A stretch of 22,824 nucleotides of DNA, from assembly GCA_007121115.1 (NCBI GenBank), contig SKMI01000279.1, positions 1 to 22,824 on the forward strand. Direction: 5' to 3'. Below the pieces are notes generated by a model that saw nothing but the letters and a program-made list of their open reading frames with translations, made no database searches and was not told where the DNA came from. The position numbers and the translations under genes were made by a program. This DNA comes from Paracoccaceae bacterium (GTDB lineage: Bacteria > Pseudomonadota > Alphaproteobacteria > Rhodobacterales > Rhodobacteraceae). Shown here one piece after another: positions 7,390 to 14,331 of this stretch. Each line of letters opens with the position of its first letter. The stretch's first letter is position 1.

Positions 7390-7412
7390 TATTTTTCGCT
7401 TGGCGAAAAATA
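7390..7412. promoter_or_regulatory. perfect dyad, candidate BhcR operator
   Basis: Perfect 10-bp-arm inverted repeat: TATTTTTCGC (7390-7399), TTG spacer, GCGAAAAATA (7403-7412). It stands out as AT-rich in a GC-rich region. It lies directly upstream of the candidate bhcA -35 box, the usual place for an activator site, which fits the reported activating role of BhcR. Binding itself is inferred. Confidence 0.7.
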
Positions 7413-7424
7413 ACTTCAAAAAAA

Positions 7425-7453
7425 TTGCACCAACCCTCACGCGACGATACAAC
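7425..7453 (+). promoter_or_regulatory. candidate sigma-70 promoter of bhcABCD
   Basis: TTGCAC (7425-7430) and TACAAC (7448-7453) are separated by 17 bp, with a predicted transcription start near 7460 and a strong AAGGGAGGT ribosome-binding site at 7465-7473 before the bhcA ATG. The poor -35 match fits a promoter that needs an activator bound at the dyad just upstream. Confidence 0.5.
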
Positions 7454-7480
7454 CGGCCCAGATCAAGGGAGGTCAGACCC

Positions 7481-8677
7481 ATGTCGTTCCAGAACCCGGT
7501 TTTCATCCCCGGCCCCACCAACATGCCCGAGGTCATTCGCAAGGCGTGCGATATGCCCACCATCGACCACCGCTCGCCCGCCTTCGCGCGCATCTTTCGC
7601 CCGGCGGTAGCCGGGGTGCGCGAGGTGCTGGGCATGGACCCCGCGGCGGGCGAGGTGCTGATCCTGCCCGCCACCGGCACCGGGGGCTGGGAAGCGGCGA
7701 TCACCAACACGCTGTCGCCCGGTGACCGAGTGCTGGCCGCGCGCCATGGCATGTTCAGCCAGCGCTGGATCGACCTGTGCCGCGCGCACGGGCTGGATGT
7801 GCAGGTGATCGAAGCCCCCTGGGCCGAAGGCTGCCCGATTCATGCCATGGGCGAGGCGCTGGCCGCCGACACCGAACACCGCATCCGCGCCGTGCTGGCG
7901 ACGCACAACGAAACCGCTACCGGCGTGCGCTCGGACATCGCCGGGCTGCGCACCGCCATGGATGCCGCCGGGCACCCGGCGCTGCTGCTGGTCGATGGTG
8001 TCAGCTCCATCGGCTCCATGCCGTTCGAAATGGTGCACTGGGGCGTCGATATCGCCGTCGCCGGGTCGCAGAAGGGGTTCATGCTGCCCGCCGGGCTGGC
8101 GATCCTGGGCCTTTCGCCCCGCGCCGTGCGCGCCATGGAGGGCGCGAACCTGCGCCGCGCCTATTTCGACCTGCGCGACATGCTGAAGAGCTATGGCACC
8201 GGCGGCTACCCCTACACCCCGCCCGTCGGCCTGATCAACGGGCTGGCCACCAGCGTGGACATGCTGCGCGACGAGGGGCTGGCCAATGTCTATGCCCGCC
8301 ACCACCGCATCGCCGAAGGCGTGCGCCGGGCGGTTGCCGCCTGGGGCCTGCAGGTCTGCGCCGCGCGCCCGGCGCTCCATTCGGACACGGTCACGGCCGT
8401 GGTCGCGCCCGAAGGGTTCAATGGCACCGATGTGGTGACGCTCGCGGCCTCGAAATACGGGGTGCCCTTCGGCGTCGGTCTGGGCGAGGTCGCGGGCAAG
8501 GTCTTCCGCATCGGCCATCTGGGCAGCCTGACGGATGTGATGATGCTGTCGGGGCTGGCCACGGCGGAAATGTGCATGGCGGACCTGGGCTGGCCGGTGG
8601 CACCGGGCTCGGGCGTGGCCGCCGCGCAGGAGTATTATCGCACCACGGCGCTGGAAGAAACGCGGGCAGCGGCCTAG
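7481..8677 (+). CDS. bhcA: aspartate-glyoxylate aminotransferase BhcA
   Basis: 398-residue class-V (fold-type I) PLP aminotransferase. In the BHAC it transfers the amino group of L-aspartate to glyoxylate, giving glycine and oxaloacetate. The N-terminus NPVFIPGPTNMPEVI is the alanine/serine-glyoxylate aminotransferase signature; LLVDGVSSIGS carries the PLP-ring Asp, and SQKGFMLPAG contains the Schiff-base lysine K198. Start chosen at ATG 7481 behind AAGGGAGGT (7465-7473); an upstream frame is open to 7400 but has no ribosome-binding site and no family match. First gene of bhcABCD. By sequence alone it could be called serine-glyoxylate aminotransferase; the four-gene synteny decides for BhcA. 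Confidence 0.93.
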   Translation: MSFQNPVFIPGPTNMPEVIRKACDMPTIDHRSPAFARIFRPAVAGVREVLGMDPAAGEVLILPATGTGGWEAAITNTLSPGDRVLAARHGMFSQRWIDLCRAHGLDVQVIEAPWAEGCPIHAMGEALAADTEHRIRAVLATHNETATGVRSDIAGLRTAMDAAGHPALLLVDGVSSIGSMPFEMVHWGVDIAVAGSQKGFMLPAGLAILGLSPRAVRAMEGANLRRAYFDLRDMLKSYGTGGYPYTPPVGLINGLATSVDMLRDEGLANVYARHHRIAEGVRRAVAAWGLQVCAARPALHSDTVTAVVAPEGFNGTDVVTLAASKYGVPFGVGLGEVAGKVFRIGHLGSLTDVMMLSGLATAEMCMADLGWPVAPGSGVAAAQEYYRTTALEETRAAA

Positions 8678-8737
8678 ATTGAACACATTGACGCGGGCGC
8701 GCAGCGACAAGACGCCCCGACACAACGGGAGGTATCC

Positions 8738-9709
8738 ATGAAGGATCTTTCAGGACTCAAGGTTCCCGAATACGAGGACATGCTGGCCGCGCATGAGCGG
8801 ATCAAGCCTTACATCCACCGCACGCCGGTGCTGACCTCGGAATACATGAACAAGCTTTCCGGCGCCGAGCTGTTCTTCAAGTGTGAAAATTTCCAGAAGG
8901 CCGGCGCCTTCAAGGTGCGCGGTGCCTGCAACGCGGTCTTCGGCCTGTCGGACGCGGAGGCCCCGCGCGGTGTCGCAACACACTCCAGCGGCAACCACGC
9001 TCTCTCCCTCAGCTACGCGGCCGGACGGCGGGGCATTCCCTGCCATGTGGTGATGCCCAGCACCGCGCCGCAAGCCAAGAAGGACGCGGTGCGCGGCTAT
9101 GGCGGGATCATCACCGAATGCGAACCCTCCACCAGCTCGCGCGAGGAAGTGTTCGCCCGCGTGGAGGCCGAAACCGGCGCCGAATTCGTGCACCCCTACA
9201 ACGACCCGCGCGTGATCGCGGGCCAAGGGACGTGTTCGCGCGAGTTCATGGAGCAGGTCGAAGGGCTGGACGCCGTGATCGCCCCCATCGGCGGCGGCGG
9301 CATGGTCTCGGGCACCTGCCTGACACTGTCGCATCAGGCGCCGCATGTGGAAATCTACGCCGCCGAGCCCGAACAGGCCGATGACGCCTATCGCAGCTTC
9401 AAGGCCGGGCATATCATCGCAGATGATGCGCCCGACACCGTGGCCGACGGGTTGAAGGTGCCGTTGAAGGACCTGACCTGGCACTTCGTGTCGAACCACG
9501 TCACCGATATCCTGACCGCGAGTGAGCAGGAAATCATCGACGCGATGAAACTGACCTGGGCGCGGATGAAGATCGTGATGGAACCGTCCTGCGCGGTGCC
9601 GCTGGCGGTGATCCTGAAAAACCCCGAAGTGTTCCGCGGCAAGCGGGTCGGCGTGATCGTCACCGGCGGCAACGTGGACCTGGACAAACTCCCCTGGATG
9701 AAAGGTTGA
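8738..9709 (+). CDS. bhcB: beta-hydroxyaspartate dehydratase BhcB
   Basis: 323-residue fold-type II PLP enzyme of the serine/threonine dehydratase family. In the BHAC it dehydrates erythro-beta-hydroxyaspartate to iminosuccinate. Visible motifs: ENFQKAGAFKVRGA with the PLP lysine K59, SSGNHALSLSYAA for PLP-ring and substrate binding, and the phosphate-binding IGGGGMVSG loop near residue 190. GGGAGGT at 8727-8733 fixes the ATG at 8738. It follows bhcA by 60 bp and is followed by bhcC after 4 bp. Threonine dehydratase or serine racemase would be the naive call; the operon partners specify the substrate. Confidence 0.93.
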   Translation: MKDLSGLKVPEYEDMLAAHERIKPYIHRTPVLTSEYMNKLSGAELFFKCENFQKAGAFKVRGACNAVFGLSDAEAPRGVATHSSGNHALSLSYAAGRRGIPCHVVMPSTAPQAKKDAVRGYGGIITECEPSTSSREEVFARVEAETGAEFVHPYNDPRVIAGQGTCSREFMEQVEGLDAVIAPIGGGGMVSGTCLTLSHQAPHVEIYAAEPEQADDAYRSFKAGHIIADDAPDTVADGLKVPLKDLTWHFVSNHVTDILTASEQEIIDAMKLTWARMKIVMEPSCAVPLAVILKNPEVFRGKRVGVIVTGGNVDLDKLPWMKG

Positions 9710-9713
9710 GATC

Positions 9714-10877
9714 ATGAACAAGCCCGTATCGCTCGAAGAACTCGAAGTCGGCATGGACGTCCCTGCCCTGCCGGGGATGGACGAGGCCGAAATCCAGACG
9801 CCCTGCCTGGTGCTGGACCTCGACGCACTGGAGCGCAACATCAAGAAGATGGGCGACTATGCCCGCGCCCACGGGATGCGCCACCGCGTGCACGGCAAGA
9901 TGCACAAGTCGGTGGACGTTTATTTCCTGCAGGAAAAGCTGGGCGGCGCCTGCGGCGTCTGCTGCCAGAAGGTATCCGAGGCCGAGGTCTTCGCCCGCGC
10001 CGGGGTCAAGGACGTGCTGGTGTCCAACCAGGTGCGCGACCCGGCCAAGATCGACCGGCTGGCGCGGATGCCGAACTTCGGCGCGCGCACCATTTGCTGT
10101 GTCGATGACGTCGAGAACGTGGCCGACCTGTCGGCGGCGGCGCAGAAGCATGGCACGGAAATCGAATGCCTGGTGGAAATCGACTGCGGCGCCGGGCGCT
10201 GCGGCGTGACCACGACCGAGGATGTGGTCAAGATTGCCAAGGCCATCGACGCCGCCCCGGGGCTGAAATTCGCCGGGCTGCAGGCCTATCAGGGCGCCAT
10301 GCAGCACATGGACAGCTACGAGGACCGCAAGGCCAAGATCGATGTGGCCGTGGCCCAGGTGCGCGACGCGGTCGAAGGGCTGAAGGCCGAGGGGCTGGAG
10401 TGCGATATCGTCGGCGGCGGCGGCACCGGAAGCTACTATTTCGAGAGCACCTCGGGCGTCTATAACGAGCTTCAGTGCGGCTCGTATGCCTTCATGGATG
10501 CCGACTATGGCCGGATCCTGGACAAGGACGGCAAGCGCATCGACCAGGGCGAATGGGAAAACGCACTGTTCCTGCTGACCAGCGTCATGAGCCGCGCCAA
10601 GCCGGGCAAGGCGATCTGCGACGCCGGGCTGAAGGCGCAGTCGGTGGACAGCGGGCTCCCGTTCATCTTCGGTCGCGATGACGTGAAATACGTCAAGTGC
10701 TCGGACGAGCACGGCGTCATCGAAGACACCGACAACGTGCTCAAGGTGAACGAGAAACTGCGGCTGGTGCCGGGCCATTGCGACCCTACCTGTAACGTCC
10801 ATGACTGGTATGTCGGTGTCCGGAACGGCAAGGTCGAAACCGTCTGGCCGGTCAGCGCGCGCGGCAAGGCCTACTGA
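9714..10877 (+). CDS. bhcC: beta-hydroxyaspartate aldolase BhcC
   Basis: 387-residue fold-type III PLP enzyme of the D-threonine aldolase / D-serine dehydratase-like group. In the BHAC it condenses glycine with glyoxylate to beta-hydroxyaspartate. HGKMHKS carries the probable Schiff-base lysine K62. The C-terminal PGHCDPTC, with H355 and D357, fits the H-x-D divalent-metal site of D-threonine aldolases. QTPCLVLDLDALERNI is the family's N-terminal strand. Only 4 bp separate it from bhcB, whose last codons hold its AAAGG ribosome-binding site, so the two are probably translated together. A hairpin follows its stop before bhcD. Confidence 0.93.
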   Translation: MNKPVSLEELEVGMDVPALPGMDEAEIQTPCLVLDLDALERNIKKMGDYARAHGMRHRVHGKMHKSVDVYFLQEKLGGACGVCCQKVSEAEVFARAGVKDVLVSNQVRDPAKIDRLARMPNFGARTICCVDDVENVADLSAAAQKHGTEIECLVEIDCGAGRCGVTTTEDVVKIAKAIDAAPGLKFAGLQAYQGAMQHMDSYEDRKAKIDVAVAQVRDAVEGLKAEGLECDIVGGGGTGSYYFESTSGVYNELQCGSYAFMDADYGRILDKDGKRIDQGEWENALFLLTSVMSRAKPGKAICDAGLKAQSVDSGLPFIFGRDDVKYVKCSDEHGVIEDTDNVLKVNEKLRLVPGHCDPTCNVHDWYVGVRNGKVETVWPVSARGKAY

Positions 10878-10905
10878 CACCGCCCACAGAGCGCTGCAAT
10901 CAAGG

Positions 10906-10926
10906 CCCCGGGGGCGCCCCCCGGGG
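10906..10926 (+). terminator. GC hairpin between bhcC and bhcD (possible attenuator or mRNA stabiliser)
   Basis: Perfect 9-bp stem CCCCGGGGG (10906-10914) / CCCCCGGGG (10918-10926) with a CGC loop, followed by TCGTTTACC rather than a full T run. It is too weak in the tail for a strong terminator but could cause partial termination or protect the bhcABC message, lowering bhcD relative to bhcABC. Confidence 0.5.
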
Positions 10927-10962
10927 TCGTTTACCCTGAAACCGCCGAAAGGACCCTGCCCC

Positions 10963-11925
10963 ATGTGGATCGTGCCCGAATCCGCCATTCCCGGCCTGCT
11001 GGACGAAGCCGACGCGTTTGCCGCCATCGAGTCCGTCTTCGCCGCCATGGCGCGCGACGACGCCTACAACTTCCCCGTGGTCCGCGAGGCGCTGGGCGGG
11101 GGGCGGCAATACGGGTTCAAGTCCGGCCTCGACCGCGCGGGCGGGCAGTTGGGGGTCAAGGCGGGGGGGTATTTCCCGGGCAACGCCGCAAAGGGCATGA
11201 TCAACCACCAGTCCACGGTCTTCCTGTTCGACCCGGACACCGGCGTGCTGTCGGCGGCGGTAGGCGGCAACCTGCTGACTGCGCTGCGCACCGCCGCCGC
11301 CTCCTCGGTTTCCATCGCGCATCTGGCGCGCAAGGATGCCAAGGTGCTGGGCATGATCGGCGCAGGCCACCAGTCGGCGTTCCAGATGCGCGCGGCAGTG
11401 AAGCAGCGCGATTTCGAGCGGGTGGTGGGCTGGAACTATCACCCCGAAATGCTGCCACGTCTGGCCGAAACGGCCGAGGCGCTTGGCCTGCCGTTCGAGG
11501 CGGTGAGCCTGGACGAACTGGGCACGCAGGCGGATGTGATCATCTCGATCACCTCGTCCGAGGCTGCGTCCCTGATGGACGCCCATGTCCGCCCCGGCAC
11601 GCATATCGCCTGCATGGGCACGGACACCAAGGGCAAGCAGGAGCTGGAGCCCGCGATCCTGGCCCGCGCGGGCGTGTTCACCGATGAGGTCGCGCAGGCG
11701 GTCAGCATCGGCGAATGCCAGCACGCCGTGGCGCAGGGGCTACTGGCCGAGGGCGATATCACCGCCATCGGCGCGGTGATCAATGGCGCGCATCCGGGGC
11801 GCACGTCGGGCGATCAGATCACGGTGTTCGACGGCACCGGGGTGGGCCTGCAGGATATTGCCGTGGCCGCCAAAGCGGTGGAACTGGCGCGCGAAAAGGA
11901 CCTGGCGCAGGAGGTTGCGCTTTAG
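10963..11925 (+). CDS. bhcD: iminosuccinate reductase BhcD
   Basis: 320-residue member of the ornithine cyclodeaminase / mu-crystallin family. In the BHAC it reduces iminosuccinate with NAD(P)H to L-aspartate, regenerating the amino donor for BhcA. The Rossmann nucleotide-binding loop is GMIGAGHQSAFQMRA (G133, G135). The conserved segments FKSGLD, KAGGYFPGN and NLLTALRTAAAS form the substrate/dimer half of the fold. The ATG at 10963 follows GAAAGGA; longer in-frame starts run back into bhcC and lack family similarity. It is the last gene of the operon, 85 bp after bhcC, followed by a strong terminator. Confidence 0.92.
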   Translation: MWIVPESAIPGLLDEADAFAAIESVFAAMARDDAYNFPVVREALGGGRQYGFKSGLDRAGGQLGVKAGGYFPGNAAKGMINHQSTVFLFDPDTGVLSAAVGGNLLTALRTAAASSVSIAHLARKDAKVLGMIGAGHQSAFQMRAAVKQRDFERVVGWNYHPEMLPRLAETAEALGLPFEAVSLDELGTQADVIISITSSEAASLMDAHVRPGTHIACMGTDTKGKQELEPAILARAGVFTDEVAQAVSIGECQHAVAQGLLAEGDITAIGAVINGAHPGRTSGDQITVFDGTGVGLQDIAVAAKAVELAREKDLAQEVAL

Positions 11926-11951
11926 GCGGCGCAGGCGTAGCCATGGACCGG

Positions 11952-11978
11952 ACGGGCGGCCCGGCGCCGCCCGTTTTT
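11952..11978 (+). terminator. intrinsic terminator of bhcABCD
   Basis: Perfect 9-bp stem ACGGGCGGC (11952-11960) / GCCGCCCGT (11966-11974) with a CCGGC loop, then a run of T to 11978. It lies 27 bp after the bhcD stop and 19 bp before the GAPDH gene, so the dehydrogenase is probably outside the bhc transcript or only read through in part. Confidence 0.85.
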
Positions 11979-11997
11979 CGTTGGGAAGGACGGTGCA

Positions 11998-12987
11998 ATG
12001 ACGCTCAGGGTGGCGATCAACGGCTTCGGGCGGATCGGGCGGACGGTGCTGCGCGCCTGGCTTGGGGGCGGCTGGCCTGATGTTGAAATCGTGGCCGTAA
12101 ATGACATCGCAACCCCCGAAGACTGCGCCTATTTGTTCGAATATGACAGTGTCTTCGGCCCCTGGCCCGGGACGGTGACGCTGGAAGACGGCGCGCTGGT
12201 GGTGGACGGGCGGCGACTCCCGCTGACCCACGCCGCCGATCTGTCGGATGTGGACCTTTCAGACATCGATCTGGTCATGGAATGCACCGGCCGCGCCGAC
12301 CGCACCGAGGTTGCGCGCCGGGGCATCCGGGCGGGGGCGCGCCGGGTGCTGATCTCGGGGCCCTCGGACGCGGCCGAGGTGACGGTTGTGCTGGGCGTGA
12401 ACATGGGCGACCTGCGCCCGGAGCACGCGCTGATCTCGAACGCCTCCTGCACCACCAACGCGCTGGCCCCATTGGCGCGGGTGCTGGACGATGCTTTCGG
12501 GATCGACACCGGCTGGATGACCACCATCCACTGCTACACCGGCAGCCAGCCCACGGTGGACGCCCCGCGCGGCGACCCGGCACGCTCGCGCGCCGCCGCT
12601 TTGTCCATGGTGCCCACCACCACCAGCGCCCAGCGCCTGCTGGGCCGCGTGCTGCCGGACCTCGCCGGGCGGCTGGAGGCGGCGGCGGTGCGGGTGCCGA
12701 CCGCCAGTGTCTCGGCGATCGACCTGGCCTTCGTCCCGCGGCGACAGGCCAGCGTGGAGGCGGTCAACGCGGCCCTTCGCGATGCAGGCGGCGTGGTTGG
12801 CTGGACTGACCGGCCGCTCGTCTCCACCGACTTGCGCGCGCGCCCCGAAAGCGTGGTCATGGCGCTCCCGGAAACCCGGCGCACCGATGGCGGGTTGCTG
12901 CGGGTCTTTGGCTGGTATGACAACGAATGGGGCTTTTCCTGCCGGATGCTGGACGTGGCGAATTTGCTGCACCGCGGCGCCGATTGA
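11998..12987 (+). CDS. glyceraldehyde-3-phosphate dehydrogenase family protein (GAPDH or erythrose-4-phosphate dehydrogenase)
   Basis: 329-residue NAD(P)-dependent aldehyde-phosphate dehydrogenase. The Rossmann start VAINGFGRIGRTVLRAW, catalytic C151 in SNASCTTNALAP and H178 in TTIHCYTGSQ are intact, as is the C-terminal WYDNEWGFSCRMLD. Several positions differ from glycolytic GapA: the second Cys of CTTNC is Ala, HSYTNDQ reads HCYTGSQ, and the segment AAAVRVPTASVSAIDLA is closer to E. coli Epd (AIAVRVPTINVTAIDLS). Substrate is therefore open between glyceraldehyde-3-phosphate and erythrose-4-phosphate. The ATG has GGAAGGA upstream. It sits 19 bp after the bhc terminator, and a separate cold-shock gene follows. 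Family certain, role not. Confidence 0.85.
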   Translation: MTLRVAINGFGRIGRTVLRAWLGGGWPDVEIVAVNDIATPEDCAYLFEYDSVFGPWPGTVTLEDGALVVDGRRLPLTHAADLSDVDLSDIDLVMECTGRADRTEVARRGIRAGARRVLISGPSDAAEVTVVLGVNMGDLRPEHALISNASCTTNALAPLARVLDDAFGIDTGWMTTIHCYTGSQPTVDAPRGDPARSRAAALSMVPTTTSAQRLLGRVLPDLAGRLEAAAVRVPTASVSAIDLAFVPRRQASVEAVNAALRDAGGVVGWTDRPLVSTDLRARPESVVMALPETRRTDGGLLRVFGWYDNEWGFSCRMLDVANLLHRGAD

Positions 12988-12989
12988 GG

Positions 12990-13019
12990 TTGCAATCGGA
13001 CGAAGAATCTGCGCATAAG
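12990..13019 (+). promoter_or_regulatory. candidate promoter of the cold-shock gene
   Basis: TTGCAA (12990-12995) and CATAAG (13014-13019) are 18 bp apart, giving a predicted leader of about 115-120 nt before the csp ATG. A small GC hairpin (CTGCCGC 13100-13106 with GCGGGCAG 13113-13120, one bulge) lies just before the ribosome-binding site AGGAG (13132-13136). Long structured leaders are usual for cold-shock genes; function here is inferred. Confidence 0.4.
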
Positions 13020-13144
13020 GTGCGCGCGACGTTATCTCTATCGACGACTGTTTTCGACTAACGGCTACAGTGACTTCGATCTTGCACTGACGAGCCAAGC
13101 TGCCGCACTTCCGCGGGCAGCGTACGAAAACAGGAGTGATCACG

Positions 13145-13351
13145 ATGGCCACTGGCACCGTGAAATGGTTCAACGCAACCAAAGGTTTTGGCTTCATTCA
13201 GCCCGAAGGCGGCTCGAAGGATGTGTTCGTGCACATCTCGGCGGTGGAACGCGCAGGTCTGCGCGGTCTGGACGATGGTCAGAAGGTGACTTTCGATCTG
13301 GAAACCGGCCGTGACGGCCGCGAGTCGGCAAGCAACCTGGCTCTGGCCTGA
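13145..13351 (+). CDS. cold-shock protein (CspA family)
   Basis: 68-residue single cold-shock-domain protein that binds single-stranded RNA/DNA and acts as an RNA chaperone. Start MATGTVKWFN at 13145, placed by AGGAG at 13132-13136. Both nucleic-acid-binding motifs are present: RNP1 as KGFGFIQP (residues 13-20) and RNP2 as VFVHIS (27-32). Length and sequence are typical, with no extension. It forms a single-gene unit with its own candidate promoter, 157-bp leader region and a strong terminator. Whether it is cold-induced or constitutive cannot be told from the sequence. Confidence 0.95.
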   Translation: MATGTVKWFNATKGFGFIQPEGGSKDVFVHISAVERAGLRGLDDGQKVTFDLETGRDGRESASNLALA

Positions 13352-13392
13352 GCCTGACCGGCACCCGCAATCCAAGATTGCGAGACGCTGCG

Positions 13393-13421
13393 AGCCGCCC
13401 GTTTTTCGGGCGGCTTTCTTT
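13393..13421 (+). terminator. intrinsic terminator of the cold-shock gene
   Basis: Perfect 9-bp stem AGCCGCCCG (13393-13401) / CGGGCGGCT (13407-13415) with a TTTTT loop and a T-rich tail. It ends the csp transcript 42 bp after its stop codon. An AT-rich stretch follows (TATATC at 13431-13436) that could hold a -10 box for the next gene. Confidence 0.88.
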
Positions 13422-13467
13422 GTTTATGCTTATATCTTAGGCACGCCCGCGGTTCCGGCCCGCATCC

Positions 13468-14331
13468 ATGCTGCAAGCGCAGCGAAAGGCTACGCCCGGT
13501 TTGACCATTGCGCTCTGCCACCCCATCTTGGGGGCCATGCAAGACATCTCACACCTGACCGCGCGGTCCCGCGTGGCGCCCAGCCGCGCCCGGATGATTC
13601 TGGCCACCGACCTTGATGGGACTTTTCTCGGGGGCACTCACAGCCAGCGGGCGCAACTCTATGATTGGCTCCGCGCACACGCGGACGCGGTGGCGCTGTT
13701 CTTCGTCACCGGGCGCGACCCGGCGGCGATTGTCGACATCTGCGCCGACGGGTTTGTGCCCGCGCCCTGCCATGTGGTGGGCGACGTGGGCACCACGATT
13801 GCCACATTCGACGGGCGCGCGGTCACGCCGATCCCGGAACTGGAAGCCGAGATTGCCGAAACATGGGGCGACCGGGCCGCGGCCTTGCGCGCCGCCATCG
13901 CGCCGATCCAGTCACTGCGCGAACAGGATACGCCGTTTCGCTATCGGCTGTCCTATCATTATGACGCCAGCTTCCACCCCGATCAGGTGGCGCATCTGTC
14001 CGAACTGGGTGTGGATGTGCTGATCTCGCACGGGCGTTTCGTGGATATCCTGCCGCGCGGGATCAGCAAGGGGCCGTCGCTGCTGCGTCTGCTGGATCAT
14101 CTGGGCGTGGCGCCGGAGCGCGTGCTGGTGGCGGGTGACACGCTGAACGACCTGTCCATGTTCCAGACAGGCCTGCACGGCGCCGTCGTTGGCGGGGCCG
14201 AGGCTGAATTGCTGGACGCTGTCGCCCCCCTGCCCCGCGCCCATGTCTGCAAGGCCATAGGCGCCGCTGGCATCATCGAGGCCATCCACGCCCACGGACT
14301 GCACCCCGAACCCCCGGAGGTACCATCATGA
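13468..14331 (+). CDS. ggpP: HAD-family glucosylglycerol-phosphate phosphatase
   Basis: Probable phosphatase that dephosphorylates glucosylglycerol phosphate to the compatible solute glucosylglycerol. It is a HAD-IIB / sucrose-phosphate-phosphatase-like hydrolase: the nucleophile motif is ATDLDGT (D48, D50 from this start), FFVTGRD is motif II, GISKGPSL supplies the motif III lysine, and VAGDTLNDLSMF is the acidic motif IV. The stop overlaps the start of ggpS (ATGA), and in Pseudomonas homologous HAD and synthase parts are fused in one protein, which supports the pairing. Start uncertain: ATGs at 13468, 13537 and 13594 are in frame and none has a good ribosome-binding site; the first ~40 residues look non-conserved. 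The gene name depends on the neighbour. Confidence 0.82.
   Translation: MLQAQRKATPGLTIALCHPILGAMQDISHLTARSRVAPSRARMILATDLDGTFLGGTHSQRAQLYDWLRAHADAVALFFVTGRDPAAIVDICADGFVPAPCHVVGDVGTTIATFDGRAVTPIPELEAEIAETWGDRAAALRAAIAPIQSLREQDTPFRYRLSYHYDASFHPDQVAHLSELGVDVLISHGRFVDILPRGISKGPSLLRLLDHLGVAPERVLVAGDTLNDLSMFQTGLHGAVVGGAEAELLDAVAPLPRAHVCKAIGAAGIIEAIHAHGLHPEPPEVPS

Noticed and set aside
7481..11925. Separate calls as serine-glyoxylate aminotransferase, threonine dehydratase, D-threonine aldolase and ornithine cyclodeaminase
   Set aside because: Each is the parent family, but the four together in this order behind an IclR gene match the BHAC cluster.
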